A stretch of 49,166 nt of DNA from Metasolibacillus sp. (GCF_025291715.1 NZ_JAMBIZ010000031.1:1-49166); one strand, 5' to 3'. Positions 1 through 9,950 are shown, numbered from the stretch's first letter. A program made the numbers and translations. The notes: generated from the sequence alone by a model not told the origin.

Positions 1-74
1 TCTTGGCTAACCTCTACTTCTGTCTTCGGGGTTCGGGACTTGCACCCTATAGTTCATGCGCATGCTGGGCGCAC
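1..74 (-). mobile_element. Group II intron, probable class C, 5' end only (runs off the window)
   Basis: On the minus strand the segment starting at 74 reads GTGCGCCCAGCATGCGC, the GUGYG-type 5' boundary of a group II intron. It continues with ACTATAGGGTGCAAGTCCCG and then a GAAGACAGAAGTAGAGG stretch, which has the layout of domain I of bacterial IIC introns such as the Oceanobacillus iheyensis one. Class C introns characteristically insert directly after Rho-independent terminators, and this one begins nine nucleotides after the terminator hairpin at 83-113. Domains II-VI and any intron-encoded reverse transcriptase lie beyond the window edge, so whether the intron is intact cannot be judged. 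The class call rests on recognition of the 5' sequence and the insertion site. Confidence 0.87.
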
Positions 75-82
75 ATACAAAG

Positions 83-113
83 GGCTGTCAGGAAGCGCCT
101 GCTTCTGACAGCC
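83..113 (-). terminator. Terminator of the M23 hydrolase gene
   Basis: A perfect 9-bp stem (GGCTGTCAG/CTGACAGCC) is extended by AAGC/GCTT around a small bulge. On the minus strand it is followed by CTTTGTAT. It lies just after the stop of the M23 peptidase gene and acts as the apparent insertion target of the adjacent intron. Confidence 0.85.
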
Positions 114-119
114 TATTGC

Positions 120-1373
120 TTATAGCGGAATATAGCGTAGAGGGTTTACTGAGCCTACACTTTGTCCACGCCATGGTCCAATATGGATTTCAAAATGTAA
201 GTGTGGCCCTGTCGAACGACCTGTACTACCCATCGAGGCAATTCTTTGCCCCTTAGCTACCGTCTCGCCTACCCCTACATTAAATCCACTTAAATGCGCA
301 TATACCGTTGTGAAAATTTGCCCATCAATTGAATGTGTTAAAATCACAACATTTCCGTATGAAGATAATGGTCCTGCATATGACACAACACCATCTGTTG
401 CTGCCACAATTGGTGTTCCTGTCGCATTCGCTAAATCGACACCGTAGTGGAATTCTGTACCGAATCCAATATTACGCCATCCATAGCCAGATGTTAAACG
501 ACCACTTGTCGGCTTCGTCCAAGTTCCAGATGAGACAACTGGAATATTGTTGCTAGCCATTTCACGTCGACGCTGTAATTCCTGTTGACGTGCAATTTCT
601 GCAAGGCGATTTTGCTCTGCAATAATTTGCTTTTGTAGCTCTTCATCTACTACTAATGCCTCTGAATACTCAGCCTCTAGCAATTTCTTCTCTTTTTTCA
701 GCTTTTCTTGCTCGCGCTCTAGCTCATCGATTAAGGTGTTTTTATCCTTTTTCTGTGCATCTAAAGAAGCGCGCAAACGCTCAAGTTCAGCTTGATTTTC
801 TTCTAATTCCTTTTTCTTATTTTCCAACAATTGCTTCTGCTCTTCTAAGCTTTCAATATCTCGCTGCTGATCACGCATAATTTGACGGTCTGCATCCATC
901 AATGTACTAACTGCCGAAAATCGGTCAATAAAATCTACAAAGCTATTTGCCCCCAGTAGCACATCCAAATAAGAAACTGTGCCATTCGACTGAATTGCAC
1001 GTAGTCGCTCACGTAGCAATTCATCTCGCTTCTCAATTTTCCCTTCGAGCTCAGCAATTGCTTTTTCAAGCTCAGCAATTTCTTTATTCGCCACTTTAAT
1101 TTCTTCAACAACAGCATCTATTTTCTCGTTCGTTTGCACAATTTTTTGATCAAGCTCTTCAATTTGTGCTAATATTTTTTGCTGTCTATTTTCATTCGTT
1201 TTAATTTCATTTTTCGTTTCATCAATTGAGTTTTTTAAATTTGATTTTTGTTGTTCGATTTCATTTTTTTTGCCCTTTAAGTCATTTAACGTATTTGCTG
1301 AAACTGCTGGCATTTGCACAATAAGCAAAAATGCTAAAATGACCATTAGCCATTTAAATGGTGCTGACTTCAA
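120..1373 (-). CDS. EnvC-like murein hydrolase/activator: coiled coil plus M23 (LytM) peptidase
   Basis: Secreted cell-wall protein of 417 aa. It has a signal peptide (residues about 1-26, hydrophobic core then AVSA), a long charged coiled coil (about 27-275), and a C-terminal M23 domain (about 285-417). The zinc and catalytic residues of M23 are present: HYGVD (H309, D313), AHL (H360) and HLH (H391, H393), so it looks enzymatically competent. The start codon is TTG at 1373, with GGGAG nine bases upstream. It begins 19 bp after the ftsX stop, so it is probably transcribed with ftsEX. Known biology: FtsEX gates a coiled-coil hydrolase partner (EnvC in E. coli, PcsB in streptococci, CwlO in B. 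subtilis). The inference is that this is the FtsEX client here, replacing the NlpC/P60-type CwlO. Confidence 0.9.
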   Translation of the reverse strand: MKSAPFKWLMVILAFLLIVQMPAVSANTLNDLKGKKNEIEQQKSNLKNSIDETKNEIKTNENRQQKILAQIEELDQKIVQTNEKIDAVVEEIKVANKEIAELEKAIAELEGKIEKRDELLRERLRAIQSNGTVSYLDVLLGANSFVDFIDRFSAVSTLMDADRQIMRDQQRDIESLEEQKQLLENKKKELEENQAELERLRASLDAQKKDKNTLIDELEREQEKLKKEKKLLEAEYSEALVVDEELQKQIIAEQNRLAEIARQQELQRRREMASNNIPVVSSGTWTKPTSGRLTSGYGWRNIGFGTEFHYGVDLANATGTPIVAATDGVVSYAGPLSSYGNVVILTHSIDGQIFTTVYAHLSGFNVGVGETVAKGQRIASMGSTGRSTGPHLHFEIHIGPWRGQSVGSVNPLRYIPL

Positions 1374-1392
1374 TCCAATAAGCTCCCTTCAA

Positions 1393-2289
1393 TTAAACTC
1401 GTAAAAACTTACGCACAGACATAAAGCTACCCCATACGCCAATGAGTATACCAATTCCGATAATTAAAATGTTTACTTGATAAAGCAACGGAGTAGTAGG
1501 TAAAATTTGCAGCATTTGCCCTTTTAAACGAGGCAATAACAGTTGATAAATATTGTAATAGCCAATTGATACGACAATCATCGGAATCAATGAGCCTAAT
1601 ATACCGAGCCACATGCCTTCTAAAACAAATGGAATACGCACAAATGAATTTGTCGCACCAACAAGCTTCATAATTTCAATCTCATCTCTTCGTGCAACAA
1701 TCGTAATACGAATTGTATTTGAAATTAAAAACATAGCTGTGAATAGCAGACCTAAAATCAATACAAGACCTACATTTCGCCCCATTTTAATTGCATTGAA
1801 AAGCTTCTCTACTTTTCCTTCACCGTATTTGACTTCATATGTATTATCGAACTTATCAATCGCCTTTGCTACATTTGCCGTTTCGTGTGGATTGACCGCC
1901 TTTACATATAAAACATTATGCAACGGGTTATTTTGCTCATATAAACTAAGCTCGTCCCCAAAATCTTTAATTAGCTTATCAAGCTCCTGCTCCTTTGAAG
2001 AATAAACAACTTCCGCTACATCTGGTAAGTTGTGAATTTCATCAATTAGCTGATCCTCAGCGAGCTTTGCCTCTTCGGTATCTGCAATAATATCGATATA
2101 GACGCGAATTTCAACATCATTTTCTAAATCTGTTGCCACTTTATTTAAGTTCATCATAATAATCGAAAATACACCAACAAGTAACAATGTAACAGTGACT
2201 GCACTAATCGAGGCAAAAGTCATCCAGCCATTACGCCCTAATGATTTAAAGCTTTCTCGGAAATGTCGGCGAATTGTTCTACCCTTCAT
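1393..2289 (-). CDS. ftsX: Cell-division ABC transporter permease FtsX
   Basis: Integral membrane partner of FtsE; the complex transmits ATP hydrolysis to an extracellular murein hydrolase. The 298-aa protein has the typical N-terminus RRHFRESFKSLGRNGW, a first TM helix (ISAVTVTLLLVGVFSIIMM), a roughly 120-residue extracellular domain rich in acidic residues, and three further TM segments in the C-terminal half. An upstream in-frame start would add 11 residues, but the Shine-Dalgarno GGAGGTG sits about ten bases before the ATG at 2289 and the family start is MK-x-R, so 2289 is preferred. It overlaps the 3' end of ftsE by 11 bp, indicating translational coupling. Confidence 0.95.
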   Translation of the reverse strand: MKGRTIRRHFRESFKSLGRNGWMTFASISAVTVTLLLVGVFSIIMMNLNKVATDLENDVEIRVYIDIIADTEEAKLAEDQLIDEIHNLPDVAEVVYSSKEQELDKLIKDFGDELSLYEQNNPLHNVLYVKAVNPHETANVAKAIDKFDNTYEVKYGEGKVEKLFNAIKMGRNVGLVLILGLLFTAMFLISNTIRITIVARRDEIEIMKLVGATNSFVRIPFVLEGMWLGILGSLIPMIVVSIGYYNIYQLLLPRLKGQMLQILPTTPLLYQVNILIIGIGILIGVWGSFMSVRKFLRV

Positions 2290-2965
2290 AGCCGTAGTCA
2301 CCTCCATACTCATCACGGGCAATCATACCGCCTTCAATTGCAATTACCCGTCGACGAATTGTGTTCACAATTTCACGGTTATGTGTTGCCATGACAATCG
2401 TTGTGCCACGTGCATTAATTTCTTCAAAAATGCTCATAATTTCCCACGATGTTTCAGGATCCAAATTCCCTGTAGGCTCGTCCGCAATAACTACTTTCGG
2501 CATGTTGACGATGGAACGAGCAATAGCAATACGCTGCTGTTCCCCACCAGATAATTCGCTTGGCAGCATACGCGCCTTATGCTTTAAGCCAACAAGATCT
2601 AGAACTTCCAGCACACGTTGACGAATTTTTTTAGGCTGCTCTTCGATTACTTCCATGGCAAAAGCCACATTTTCATAGACAGTTAAGCGTGGCAATAACT
2701 TGAAATCTTGAAAGACAACACCAAGCTGCCTTCGCATTCTTGGAATGCGACTTTGCTTTAACGTTGTTAAATTTATACCATTGACAATGACATCACCAGA
2801 CGTCGCTTTTTCTTCACGATACATTAATTTTATAAATGTAGACTTACCTGCTCCACTCGGACCGACAACATAAACGAACTCACCTTGTCGTATATCAACA
2901 GTAATACCGTTAGAAGCGACAACACCATTCGGATATTTTTTTACAACATTGTTCATTTGAATCAT
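2279..2965 (-). CDS. ftsE: Cell-division ABC transporter ATPase FtsE
   Basis: Cytoplasmic ATPase of the FtsEX complex, 228 aa, the normal family length. It has Walker A GPSGAGKST (35-43), a Q-loop in VFQDFKLL, the ABC signature LSGGEQQR, Walker B VVIADEPTGNLD and the switch histidine in MATHNREIV. It is first in an apparent ftsE-ftsX-M23 hydrolase operon that ends at the terminator at 83-113. A TATAAT-like -10 lies upstream at 3023-3028 on the minus strand. Confidence 0.96.
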   Translation of the reverse strand: MIQMNNVVKKYPNGVVASNGITVDIRQGEFVYVVGPSGAGKSTFIKLMYREEKATSGDVIVNGINLTTLKQSRIPRMRRQLGVVFQDFKLLPRLTVYENVAFAMEVIEEQPKKIRQRVLEVLDLVGLKHKARMLPSELSGGEQQRIAIARSIVNMPKVVIADEPTGNLDPETSWEIMSIFEEINARGTTIVMATHNREIVNTIRRRVIAIEGGMIARDEYGGDYGYEG

Positions 2966-3022
2966 TTTTTTACCACCTAAATTTTGTTATATCACAAGTT
3001 GACATTTCTTTTACTCTTCCTC

Positions 3023-3028
3023 ATTATA
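3023..3028 (-). promoter_or_regulatory. Putative -10 element of the ftsEX operon
   Basis: Perfect TATAAT on the minus strand, 58 bases before the ftsE ATG. No convincing -35 is seen at 16-18 bp. The 2966-3177 gap shows no other coding signal. Confidence 0.45.
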
Positions 3029-3177
3029 ACATTGTCTACGTATGATGCTATTACATTTTCATGTCAATCTTACTTGAAATTCACAGCTATAGTGAAAGCA
3101 CTTAGTAACGCCGTTTCACCTTTGTTACAAAGTTTTTCTAATGTAAAATAGCTGCGACAAAATATTACACAAAAAAA

Positions 3178-3210
3178 GCTGTCTGAAAAGAAATTATCTT
3201 TTCAGACAGC
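3178..3210 (-). terminator. Terminator of the YvlB-like gene
   Basis: A 14-bp perfect stem (GCTGTCTGAAAAGA and its complement) around a five-base loop, followed on the minus strand by TTTTTTT. It lies 15 bp after the stop of the DUF4097 gene. Confidence 0.92.
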
Positions 3211-3224
3211 TTGCACATAGCTTA

Positions 3225-4424
3225 TTAATTATTATGGTAACGTACAATTACTGAGCCTGTACGTGTTTCCCCAATTAATTTTAAAACAGGTGCACCTTCA
3301 ACAGTTTTGCTAAAATGTGCTGTTTTCAGTAAAAATTGATCTTCACTTGTGCTAACAGCTACGTCTTGCAAACCAACATCCGTTTTACCGAAGTTTGTTG
3401 TCACACGACCATCTAATGCCACGTTTTTCGGTACATATAGCTCGACCGTTCCAGCAACAGTAGAGCCTTTTAATTTACGCGCATGTTCAGAGGCTGTTGT
3501 TAAAGTAACCGCTCCATTGACAGATTCTGCTTCAATTTCTTGAATGTCTCCATCAATATAAATACGCCCATTAACAGATTCAGCCTCTAAATCTTCACCT
3601 TTCACTAAACGTGCTTCAATCATACCGTTACCAGAATTTAAATCCGCACGTTGGAATTGTACGTTTTCGATGCGTAGTGCTCCATTATACGTTTTTAATT
3701 TCAATAAAGTTGATTGAATATTGCTCGCTGTAACGCCACCATTTAATAAACGTACGATGAAAATATCATAATTTTTTTCTGGTACATATACACGTAAATC
3801 AACAGAAGACATTTTGACAGCTGTTGCAATCGTGAGCTTACCGTCTCGCAATGTCACAAAGTCATTAGTAAATTTAGCAATTGTTTGCTCTTCATCATTA
3901 TCTGATTTCACTACTTTGACATTTGCTTCTACTAAAATTTTATCATCTGCTGCTTTTTCAATCGTCAGCTTACCGCTCGGTAAATCTACTTCGAAGCCCT
4001 TCACTTCTTCAGCATCGTATACATAAGTTTTGTTGAACTCTACTTTTTCACCAAAAGGAAACTCGAAATCGAATTCCTTCACTTTAGAAAAAGCACCGTT
4101 CATTAAGCCCATCATACGATTGCTAAATTGAGATAAATCCTCTTTTAAATCATTCATAAATTCGTTCATTTTTTTATTCGCTTCTTTATCGTTGAACGCT
4201 TTATTAAATAGATCCTCAAAGCCTGTTGATTTATTCTTTGCTGAATCAGTAGTTTTATTATAATCATTACTTTTCTCTTGCTGTTCTTCCACTTTAGGTG
4301 CAACAGGCATCGTAGCTTGTACAGGCTCGTCTTTCCCTAATCCTTCTAGTAATACAATGGCCTCTTCTGCTGAAATTGTTCCGTTCTCAACTAATTTTAA
4401 AATACGTTGGCGTTCATTTTGCAT
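3225..4424 (-). CDS. YvlB-like protein: SHOCT-like N-terminus plus DUF4097 beta-repeat domain
   Basis: 399 aa. The N-terminus (residues 1-33, MQNERQRILKLVENGTISAE) is the short helical SHOCT-like module that opens B. subtilis YvlB-type proteins. A lysine-, aspartate- and asparagine-rich linker follows (about 35-115). The rest (about 140-395) is a DUF4097 beta-strand repeat region with recurring I-x-x-V-N-G-x-I elements such as AESVNGRIYIDGD and AESVNGAVTL. There is no signal peptide or TM segment. The family is linked to cell-envelope stress operons in Bacillus, but its biochemical role is unknown. It is monocistronic here, between the terminators at 3178-3210 and 4476-4504. Confidence 0.8.
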   Translation of the reverse strand: MQNERQRILKLVENGTISAEEAIVLLEGLGKDEPVQATMPVAPKVEEQQEKSNDYNKTTDSAKNKSTGFEDLFNKAFNDKEANKKMNEFMNDLKEDLSQFSNRMMGLMNGAFSKVKEFDFEFPFGEKVEFNKTYVYDAEEVKGFEVDLPSGKLTIEKAADDKILVEANVKVVKSDNDEEQTIAKFTNDFVTLRDGKLTIATAVKMSSVDLRVYVPEKNYDIFIVRLLNGGVTASNIQSTLLKLKTYNGALRIENVQFQRADLNSGNGMIEARLVKGEDLEAESVNGRIYIDGDIQEIEAESVNGAVTLTTASEHARKLKGSTVAGTVELYVPKNVALDGRVTTNFGKTDVGLQDVAVSTSEDQFLLKTAHFSKTVEGAPVLKLIGETRTGSVIVRYHNN

Positions 4425-4446
4425 ATTAAAAAGCCTCCTCTAATTT

Positions 4447-4462
4447 GTATACTAAGTTATAC
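4447..4462 (-). promoter_or_regulatory. Possible operator/promoter of the YvlB-like gene
   Basis: The 84-bp gap between uvrA and the YvlB-like gene holds an inverted repeat GTATA-N6-TATAC 23 bp before the ATG, overlapping a TATACA-like -10. This would suit a dimeric repressor, but no regulator is identified. Confidence 0.3.
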
Positions 4463-4475
4463 GATGCAAGTGGAA

Positions 4476-4504
4476 AAAGGTTTCAAATTTTAGCGAAAAC
4501 CTTT
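4476..4504 (-). terminator. Probable uvrBA terminator
   Basis: AAAGGTTT/AAACCTTT 8-bp stem with a 13-base loop, directly after the uvrA stop and followed by TTCC on the minus strand. The stem is AT-rich, so termination may be partial. Confidence 0.55.
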
Positions 4505-4508
4505 ACTA

Positions 4509-7376
4509 TTAGGCTTGCGTTAATGCCTCAATTTGTTGTGCCATACGTTTACGGTCACGCTCTAAAATCGGCTGTAAATAGTGCCCTGTATGACTTTTTT
4601 TATTTGCGCAAATTTCCTCTGGCGTACCTGTTGCAACAATTGTCCCACCTTTGTCGCCACCCTCTGGGCCTAAATCAATCATATAATCTGCCGTTTTAAT
4701 GACATCTAAATTATGCTCAATCACTAGCACTGTATCGCCATTTTCCACGAGACGCTGTAGCACCACTAATAAACGTGCGATATCATCTGCATGTAAGCCT
4801 GTTGTTGGCTCATCTAAAATGTAAAATGACTTGCCAGTTGAACGGCGGTGCAATTCAGATGCAAGCTTGACGCGCTGTGCCTCTCCACCTGATAGTGTTG
4901 TCGCAGGCTGTCCAAGTTTCATATAGCCCAAACCAACATCAACAATCGTTTGTAGCTTGCGATGGATTTTTGGAATGTTTTCGAAAAAGACAACCGCATC
5001 TTCAATTGTCATATCTAACACATCTGCAATATTTTTATCTTTATATTTCACTTCTAACGTCTCACGATTATAGCGCTTGCCATGACATATTTCACACGGC
5101 ACATAAACGTCTGGTAAAAAGTGCATTTCAATCTTAATAATGCCATCACCACGACAAGCCTCACAGCGACCACCCTTGACATTAAAGCTAAAGCGTCCTT
5201 TTTTATAACCACGCACCTTAGCCTCATTCGTCACTGCAAAGACATCACGAATATCGTCGAAAACCCCTGTATATGTTGCTGGGTTAGAGCGTGGTGTACG
5301 CCCAATCGGTGATTGGTCAATATCAATGACCTTTTCAAGCTGCTCTATGCCTTCTACCGCCTTATGGGCACCAGGCTTCACCTTTGAGCGATTCAATTTC
5401 GCTGCAAGTGATTTATATAAAATTTCGTTAATTAATGTTGATTTCCCCGAGCCAGATACACCTGTTACTGCAATAAATACACCTAATGGAATATCAACAT
5501 TCACTTTTTTTAAGTTATTTTCAGTTGCACCTTTAATCGTTAGTTTGCGACCATCTGGCTTACGACGCTCAGCTGGCAACGGAATAAATTTCTTGCCACT
5601 TAAATATTGCCCTGTTAAGGAAGCGTCATTGTCCATTACTTCTGTAGGTGTCCCTTGTGCAACAATTTGTCCACCATGCACACCTGCCCCTGGCCCAACA
5701 TCAATAATATAATCTGCTGCCAGCATCGTATCCTCATCATGCTCAACAACAATTAATGTATTCCCTAAATCACGCATGCTTTGCAATGTCGTAATTAAGC
5801 GGTCATTATCACGCTGATGTAAGCCAATGGAAGGCTCATCTAAAATATATAAAACGCCTGTTAAACGAGAGCCGATTTGTGTTGCTAAACGAATACGCTG
5901 TGCCTCTCCACCAGATAAAGTACCCGCTGCACGTGATAATGTTAAATAATCTAAGCCAACATTCACTAAAAAGCCTAATCGCTCATGAATTTCGCGCAAA
6001 ATTAAGCGCGCAATCTGCAAATCCTTCTCCGATAATTGCAAGCCATCAAAGAAAGCATTCGCCTCTAAAATAGAAAACTTCGTCACTTCGCCAATATGCT
6101 TATCATTTACTTTGACAGCTAACGTCTCAGGCTTTAAACGATAGCCTTTACATGATGGACATGGCTGCTCCGCCATATATTTCTCCATTTGCTCACGTAC
6201 ATAATCAGAGGACGTTTCACGAAAACGGCGCTCTACATTGTTTAGCACACCTTCAAACTCCGTTAGTTGACTACGCTTATGTCCAAATTCATTTTCATAG
6301 TTGAATTGGATTTTATCTTTCCCAGAGCCTTTTAATACTTTATCCATTTTTGCTTTCGGTATATCTTTAATTGGTACATCCATCGGAATATCATAATGAT
6401 CACATACCGCCTTTAACAATTGCGGGTAATATTGTGAGCTTGTTGGCTCCCATGGTGCAATAGCATGCTCAAGCAATGTTTTATTCCAATCAGGCACAAC
6501 TAAGTCGATATCTACTTCTCGCTTCATACCTAGCCCATCGCACGATGTACATGCACCAAACGGACTATTAAATGAAAACATACGTGGCTCTAGCTCGCCG
6601 ATTGAAAAGCCACATTGCGGACATGCATGGTGCTCGCTAAATAATAGCTCCTCATGCTCCATGACATCGACAACAACACGCCCTTCTGCTAGGCGTAATG
6701 CAGCCTCCAATGAATCGCTTAAACGCGCAGCAATGCCCTCCTTCATCACAACGCGGTCTACTACTACCTCAATCGTATGCTTTTTATTTTTATCCAACTC
6801 AATATTGTCATCTAAATCACGCAGCTCACCATCAATGCGCACACGTACATAGCCTTGCTTTTTCAAATCCTCTAATAGTTTAACATGCGTTCCTTTACGT
6901 CCTTCAATCATCGGTGCAAGTAGCTGCATTTTCGTACGCTCAGGATATTCCATTAAACGGTCTACCATTTGCTCAACAGTTTGCGATGTAATTTCAATGC
7001 CATGTGTTGGACAAATAGGCTTGCCGATACGCGCAAATAGCAAGCGCAAATAATCATAAATTTCCGTTACAGTTCCAACAGTGGAGCGCGGATTGCGGCT
7101 TGTCGTTTTTTGATCAATGGAAATGGCTGGTGATAAGCCTTCAATTGTATCAACATCTGGCTTGTCCATCTGTCCTAAAAACTGACGAGCGTAGGCAGAT
7201 AACGATTCAACGTAGCGACGTTGTCCTTCCGCATAAATCGTATCGAATGCTAATGAAGATTTACCAGACCCTGACAGCCCCGTTAAAACAACGAGCTGAT
7301 CACGTGGAATGGTCACATCTATATTTTTTAAGTTATGTGCACGTGCACCTTGTACAACGATTTCTGTATTTTTCAA
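4509..7376 (-). CDS. uvrA: Excinuclease ABC subunit A
   Basis: DNA damage sensor of nucleotide excision repair; the dimer loads UvrB at lesions. 955 aa, full length. It has two ABC modules: Walker A GLSGSGKS (33-40) with [14 protein letters not shown] and [11 protein letters not shown], then [10 protein letters not shown] with [15 protein letters not shown] and [13 protein letters not shown]. Both zinc sites are present: CPQC...CTSC in the insertion domain and CEAC...CEIC in the second module. It begins 7 bp after uvrB, so the two are co-transcribed as uvrB-uvrA under the SOS box at 9440-9453. Confidence 0.98.
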   Translation of the reverse strand: MKNTEIVVQGARAHNLKNIDVTIPRDQLVVLTGLSGSGKSSLAFDTIYAEGQRRYVESLSAYARQFLGQMDKPDVDTIEGLSPAISIDQKTTSRNPRSTVGTVTEIYDYLRLLFARIGKPICPTHGIEITSQTVEQMVDRLMEYPERTKMQLLAPMIEGRKGTHVKLLEDLKKQGYVRVRIDGELRDLDDNIELDKNKKHTIEVVVDRVVMKEGIAARLSDSLEAALRLAEGRVVVDVMEHEELLFSEHHACPQCGFSIGELEPRMFSFNSPFGACTSCDGLGMKREVDIDLVVPDWNKTLLEHAIAPWEPTSSQYYPQLLKAVCDHYDIPMDVPIKDIPKAKMDKVLKGSGKDKIQFNYENEFGHKRSQLTEFEGVLNNVERRFRETSSDYVREQMEKYMAEQPCPSCKGYRLKPETLAVKVNDKHIGEVTKFSILEANAFFDGLQLSEKDLQIARLILREIHERLGFLVNVGLDYLTLSRAAGTLSGGEAQRIRLATQIGSRLTGVLYILDEPSIGLHQRDNDRLITTLQSMRDLGNTLIVVEHDEDTMLAADYIIDVGPGAGVHGGQIVAQGTPTEVMDNDASLTGQYLSGKKFIPLPAERRKPDGRKLTIKGATENNLKKVNVDIPLGVFIAVTGVSGSGKSTLINEILYKSLAAKLNRSKVKPGAHKAVEGIEQLEKVIDIDQSPIGRTPRSNPATYTGVFDDIRDVFAVTNEAKVRGYKKGRFSFNVKGGRCEACRGDGIIKIEMHFLPDVYVPCEICHGKRYNRETLEVKYKDKNIADVLDMTIEDAVVFFENIPKIHRKLQTIVDVGLGYMKLGQPATTLSGGEAQRVKLASELHRRSTGKSFYILDEPTTGLHADDIARLLVVLQRLVENGDTVLVIEHNLDVIKTADYMIDLGPEGGDKGGTIVATGTPEEICANKKSHTGHYLQPILERDRKRMAQQIEALTQA

Positions 7377-7383
7377 TTGGAAT

Positions 7384-9366
7384 CTACCTTTCTGCCTTTA
7401 ATTCGAAGATCGTATCTCGAAGCTCTGCTGCACGTTCAAAATCAAGCGCCTTTGATGCTTCCTTCATCTCTACTTCCAATGAGGCAATCAATTTGTCAAT
7501 TTCAGCTTTCGTTAATTTCTTACCTTTCGTCACCTTCGTTACGTATGTTTCCTCTTCCTCCGCAACCTGTGTTGCACGAATAACATCTGGAATTTTCTTA
7601 ATAATCGTTTGCGGTGTAATGCCATGCTCCTCGTTATAGGCTGTTTGAATTGTACGACGACGTTGTGTTTCATCAATTGCCTTTTGCATGGAGTCTGTCA
7701 TTTTGTCCGCATACATAATAACGTGACCATTTGCATTACGTGCGGCACGTCCAATTGTTTGAATAAGTGAACGCTCTGAGCGCAAGAAGCCTTCCTTGTC
7801 AGCATCTAAAATAGCGACAAGCGACACTTCTGGAATATCAAGTCCTTCTCGCAGTAAATTGATACCAACTAATACATCATGCGTTCCTTTACGTAGCTCC
7901 CGAATGATTTCAATACGTTCTAATGTTTTAATTTCAGAATGCAAATACTCTACTTTCAAGCCAATTTCCTTCAAATAGGAAGTTAAGTCCTCAGACATTT
8001 TTTTCGTTAATGTTGTAACTAAGACGCGTTCATTGCGCTTAATCCGTTGTTGAATTTCATCAATTAAATCATCAATTTGTCCCTCAATTGGGCGCACATC
8101 AATTAACGGGTCTAGTAAGCCTGTTGGACGAATAATTTGCTCAACCATTTCTGGCGTATGCTCAATTTCATATGGTCCAGGCGTTGCAGAAACATAAATC
8201 GCCTGACTAATTTTTGAATCAAACTCTTCAAATTTTAACGGGCGATTATCTAAAGCAGATGGCAAGCGGAAGCCATGCTCCACTAGCACTGATTTCCTCG
8301 CTTGGTCACCGTTATACATCCCGCGTACTTGCGGTAATGTTACGTGGCTCTCGTCAACAACAAGTAAAAAATCATCTGGGAAATAATCAAGCAATGTATA
8401 AGGCGTTGCACCAGATTCCCGCAATGTTAAATGGCGTGAATAGTTTTCAATACCTGAGCAAAAGCCCATTTCTTTCATCATTTCTAAATCATAGTTCGTG
8501 CGCTGTTCTAAGCGCTGTGCCTCTAGTAGCTTATCTTCCGCACGAAACTTTGTGAGCTGCCCTTCTAGCTCAACCTCAATATTTTCAATCGCTTTACGCA
8601 TTTTTTCCTCGCGTGTAACGAAGTGAGATGCTGGGAAAATCGCAACATGATCACGCTCTGACAAAATTTCACCTGTTAATGCATTGACTTCTCGAATACG
8701 ATCAATTTCATCTCCGAAAAACTCCACACGAATACAATGTTCGTCACGTGATGCTGGGAAAATTTCCACAACATCGCCGCGCACGCGAAACGTTCCACGA
8801 ATAAAATTAATATCGTTGCGCTCATATTGTACATCGACAAGGCGGCGTAACAGCTCATTGCGCTCAATTTCCATTCCTGAGCGAATGGACACGACCATCT
8901 CTCGATATTCCTCAGGCGAACCTAAACCATAAATACAAGAAACAGAGGCAATAACAATGACATCGTTGCGCTCGAATAAGGCGGATGTTGCTGAATGTCG
9001 TAGCTTATCAATTTCATCGTTAATGCTCGAATCTTTTTCAATATACGTATCCGTTTGTGGTACGTACGCTTCTGGTTGATAGTAATCATAATAGCTAACG
9101 AAATATTCCACCGCATTATTCGGGAAAAATTCCTTGAATTCACTATATAATTGCCCCGCCAGTGTTTTATTATGTGCCATTACTAAAGTAGGCTTGTTCA
9201 CTTGCTGAATGACATTGGAAATAGTAAATGTTTTCCCTGTACCCGTTGCCCCTAATAACGTTTGGTGACGTTTGCCATCCTGCACCCCTTTAACTAGCTC
9301 CTTGATAGCATTCGGTTGATCGCCATTTGGTTGATAAGCTGATTGTAAATCGAAAGTTTCCGTCAT
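7384..9366 (-). CDS. uvrB: Excinuclease ABC subunit B
   Basis: Helicase-like damage-verification subunit of UvrABC, 660 aa. Walker A is GATGTGKT (39-46). The beta-hairpin that clamps DNA is recognisable as [17 protein letters not shown]. Helicase motifs [17 protein letters not shown] and the C-terminal UVR coiled-coil (residues about 620-658, [21 protein letters not shown]) are present. The upstream minus-strand region carries an extended -10 (TGCTAAAAT) and, further up, a LexA-type operator. It is first of the uvrB-uvrA operon. Confidence 0.98.
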   Translation of the reverse strand: MTETFDLQSAYQPNGDQPNAIKELVKGVQDGKRHQTLLGATGTGKTFTISNVIQQVNKPTLVMAHNKTLAGQLYSEFKEFFPNNAVEYFVSYYDYYQPEAYVPQTDTYIEKDSSINDEIDKLRHSATSALFERNDVIVIASVSCIYGLGSPEEYREMVVSIRSGMEIERNELLRRLVDVQYERNDINFIRGTFRVRGDVVEIFPASRDEHCIRVEFFGDEIDRIREVNALTGEILSERDHVAIFPASHFVTREEKMRKAIENIEVELEGQLTKFRAEDKLLEAQRLEQRTNYDLEMMKEMGFCSGIENYSRHLTLRESGATPYTLLDYFPDDFLLVVDESHVTLPQVRGMYNGDQARKSVLVEHGFRLPSALDNRPLKFEEFDSKISQAIYVSATPGPYEIEHTPEMVEQIIRPTGLLDPLIDVRPIEGQIDDLIDEIQQRIKRNERVLVTTLTKKMSEDLTSYLKEIGLKVEYLHSEIKTLERIEIIRELRKGTHDVLVGINLLREGLDIPEVSLVAILDADKEGFLRSERSLIQTIGRAARNANGHVIMYADKMTDSMQKAIDETQRRRTIQTAYNEEHGITPQTIIKKIPDVIRATQVAEEEETYVTKVTKGKKLTKAEIDKLIASLEVEMKEASKALDFERAAELRDTIFELKAER

Positions 9367-9439
9367 GCTTTTCCGTCCCTTCTTGCCAATCTTGTTAGTT
9401 GTATTTTAGCATATTCATTTTCAAATATCGACAATTAAG

Positions 9440-9453
9440 CGAACATATATTCC
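9440..9453. promoter_or_regulatory. LexA (DinR) SOS box upstream of uvrBA
   Basis: CGAACATATATTCC matches the Bacillus SOS consensus CGAAC-RNRY-GTTYC at 13 of 14 positions. It is 74 bp upstream of the uvrB start, near a putative extended -10. uvrBA is a known LexA regulon operon in Bacillales. Confidence 0.75.
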
Positions 9454-9493
9454 TCGGATATTTATATCGCTGTATTTTTGACCAAAACAAAAA

Positions 9494-9526
9494 CAGCACG
9501 TTAGATTTCCTTTCTCTAACATGCTG
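9494..9526 (-). terminator. Terminator of the IDEAL-domain gene
   Basis: Stem AGCA-x-GTTAGA/TCTAAC-x-TGCT with a short loop, followed on the minus strand by TTTTTGTTTT, 31 bp after the IDEAL gene stop. Confidence 0.88.
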
Positions 9527-9556
9527 CTCTATTTATGTTGCAACCCTTTAAGTGTT

Positions 9557-9817
9557 TCACATAAAGGCAATGCTTTCTTCATTTGGTTGTTCCTCCAACT
9601 CACGTAATTCATTTGTATAAGCGTAAAAATCTCGTTCATTCCTTTCATCTAGTGCCACATCGATTAATTCTTTTAAGTTTTCAATTCTTTGCAATCTTTG
9701 AAGCCTACTTAAAAATAAGTCCAAATAAATATCGCTCAATAACTGCTCACATTGATTTTTGTTTCCTTGCTGACCTACTGCCCTTAAAAACTCAGTGTAT
9801 GAATAGTATTTATCCAT
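9557..9817 (-). CDS. IDEAL-domain protein
   Basis: Small cytoplasmic protein of 86 aa. The C-terminal half (ENLKELIDVALDERNERDFY and the following NELRELE) matches the IDEAL domain, a roughly 37-residue helical module found in small Bacillales proteins and at the C-terminus of YpiB, probably mediating protein contacts. The likely start is ATG 9817: GAGGTG lies six bases before it, while an upstream in-frame GTG falls inside that ribosome-binding site. It is monocistronic, with a TTGCAA-17-TATAAT promoter and its own terminator. It is divergent from comK1, with which it shares a roughly 180-bp regulatory region. A functional link to competence is only positional. Confidence 0.8.
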   Translation of the reverse strand: MDKYYSYTEFLRAVGQQGNKNQCEQLLSDIYLDLFLSRLQRLQRIENLKELIDVALDERNERDFYAYTNELRELEEQPNEESIAFM

Positions 9818-9844
9818 TTTAATCACCTCGATGCTCTTTTTTCT

Positions 9845-9873
9845 ATTATATAGGAGGTAAATTCAATTTGCAA
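9845..9873 (-). promoter_or_regulatory. Sigma-A promoter of the IDEAL gene
   Basis: Minus strand TTGCAA, 17-bp spacer, TATAAT, ending 28 bp before the ATG. Good match to the housekeeping consensus. Confidence 0.75.
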
Positions 9874-9920
9874 TATTTTCTGATAATTTTATCTATTCAA
9901 ATTAAAATGCAATTTCATTA

Positions 9921-9950
9921 TTGAGTTTATCACTAAATATGTATTATAAT
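9921..9950 (+). promoter_or_regulatory. Sigma-A promoter of comK1, with an upstream K-box-like site
   Basis: TTGAGT, 18-bp spacer, TATAAT (9945-9950), about 50 bp before the TTG start. At 9904-9916 AAAA-TGCAA-TTTC fits the ComK box AAAA-N5-TTTT except for its last base, placed just upstream of the -35. That would suit autoregulation, but only one half-convincing box is visible. Confidence 0.6.

Noticed and set aside
120-1373. CwlO orthologue
   Set aside because: CwlO has an NlpC/P60 catalytic domain; this protein has an M23 domain with HxxxD and HxH.
9418-9433. TGTCGATAT upstream of uvrB and hpf as a sigma-D -10
   Set aside because: No TAAA-type -35 is found 14-16 bp upstream at either site.
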